From JASFUX01 sp050050115 (lineage in GTDB: Bacteria; Pseudomonadota; Alphaproteobacteria; Caulobacterales; Maricaulaceae): a stretch of 5,936 nt of DNA. The position numbers and the translations under genes are program-made. Below, piece by piece: positions 5,866-5,936 of the stretch. The notes beneath the pieces were generated by a model. That model was not told the origin of the DNA, did not search any database, and saw only the letters and a list, made by a program, of their open reading frames with translations. Numbering within the stretch: position 1 is the first letter of the stretch; each line of letters opens with the position of its first letter. The DNA lies in contig JASFUX010000221.1 of NCBI GenBank assembly GCA_050050115.1, forward strand, positions 1-5,936, written 5' to 3'.

Positions 5866-5894
5866 ATTTGGGATGCGGTTCGGAGCCTTTCAAG
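5866..5894 (-). promoter_or_regulatory. RpoH (sigma-32)-like heat-shock promoter
   Basis: On the minus strand CTTGAAA (5894-5888) is a full match to the heat-shock -35 element. CCCAAAT (5872-5866) lies 15 bp further, a partial match to a heat-shock -10 (alphaproteobacterial form roughly CYTATNT after CTTG and 17-18 bp; here 18 bp). Transcription would start near 5858, exactly where the first leader hairpin begins. The upstream remainder to 5936 shows no gene I can support. Confidence 0.65.
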
Positions 5895-5936
5895 GGCCCT
5901 GGAGCGTTGCTGGAAACACCAGTCTCAGCTAAAGCC

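Noticed and set aside
5779..5910. Exact 10-mer GGAGCGTTGC at 5779-5788 and again at 5901-5910 around the hsp20 leader
   Set aside because: Ten-base repeats are expected by chance in a window this size and base composition; no wider similarity flanks them.

Overview
The window is GC-rich, densely coded bacterial DNA, most likely from an alphaproteobacterium. Three things point there: TadG-type von Willebrand factor A (VWA) proteins of the sort common in that class, an ArgE start that reads like alphaproteobacterial ArgE, and a small heat-shock gene with a ROSE-like leader, an arrangement best known from rhizobia. The order cannot be fixed from this sequence. The phosphoglycerate mutase is the long form, not the short form I recall from Rhizobiaceae and Brucella.

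Layout from left to right. (1) The left edge holds the first 57 codons of an argE-like gene on the minus strand, running out of the window. (2) A divergent intergenic region of about 115 bp carries a perfect 14-bp palindrome and three 10-bp phased repeats. (3) Two tandem plus-strand genes, 18 bp apart, encode TadG-like VWA proteins that are close paralogues (about 79% identical over the first 269 residues). They are probably one operon and a recent duplication. (4) A large two-tier stem-loop leads into gpmA, encoding a complete cofactor-dependent phosphoglycerate mutase. (5) Next is a short RibD-like protein: the deaminase domain has an altered second zinc loop, and almost all of the reductase domain is missing. 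(6) An intrinsic terminator points leftward and serves the convergent minus-strand gene. (7) That gene encodes an Hsp20/alpha-crystallin small heat-shock protein. Its leader has three upstream hairpins and a fourth that masks the Shine-Dalgarno, preceded by an RpoH-like promoter: a likely heat-shock promoter plus ROSE RNA thermometer.

Most genes are unrelated in function. The two TadG paralogues would act together at the cell envelope, probably with Tad/Flp pilus components encoded elsewhere. gpmA and the RibD-like gene are metabolic and share a strand. The heat-shock gene is a separate unit with regulation visible at both promoter and RNA level. There is no CRISPR array, insertion sequence, tRNA or rRNA, and no gene-free stretch over 300 bases. 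The points most worth following up are the collapsed RibD-like protein, the ROSE-type leader and the TadG duplication.
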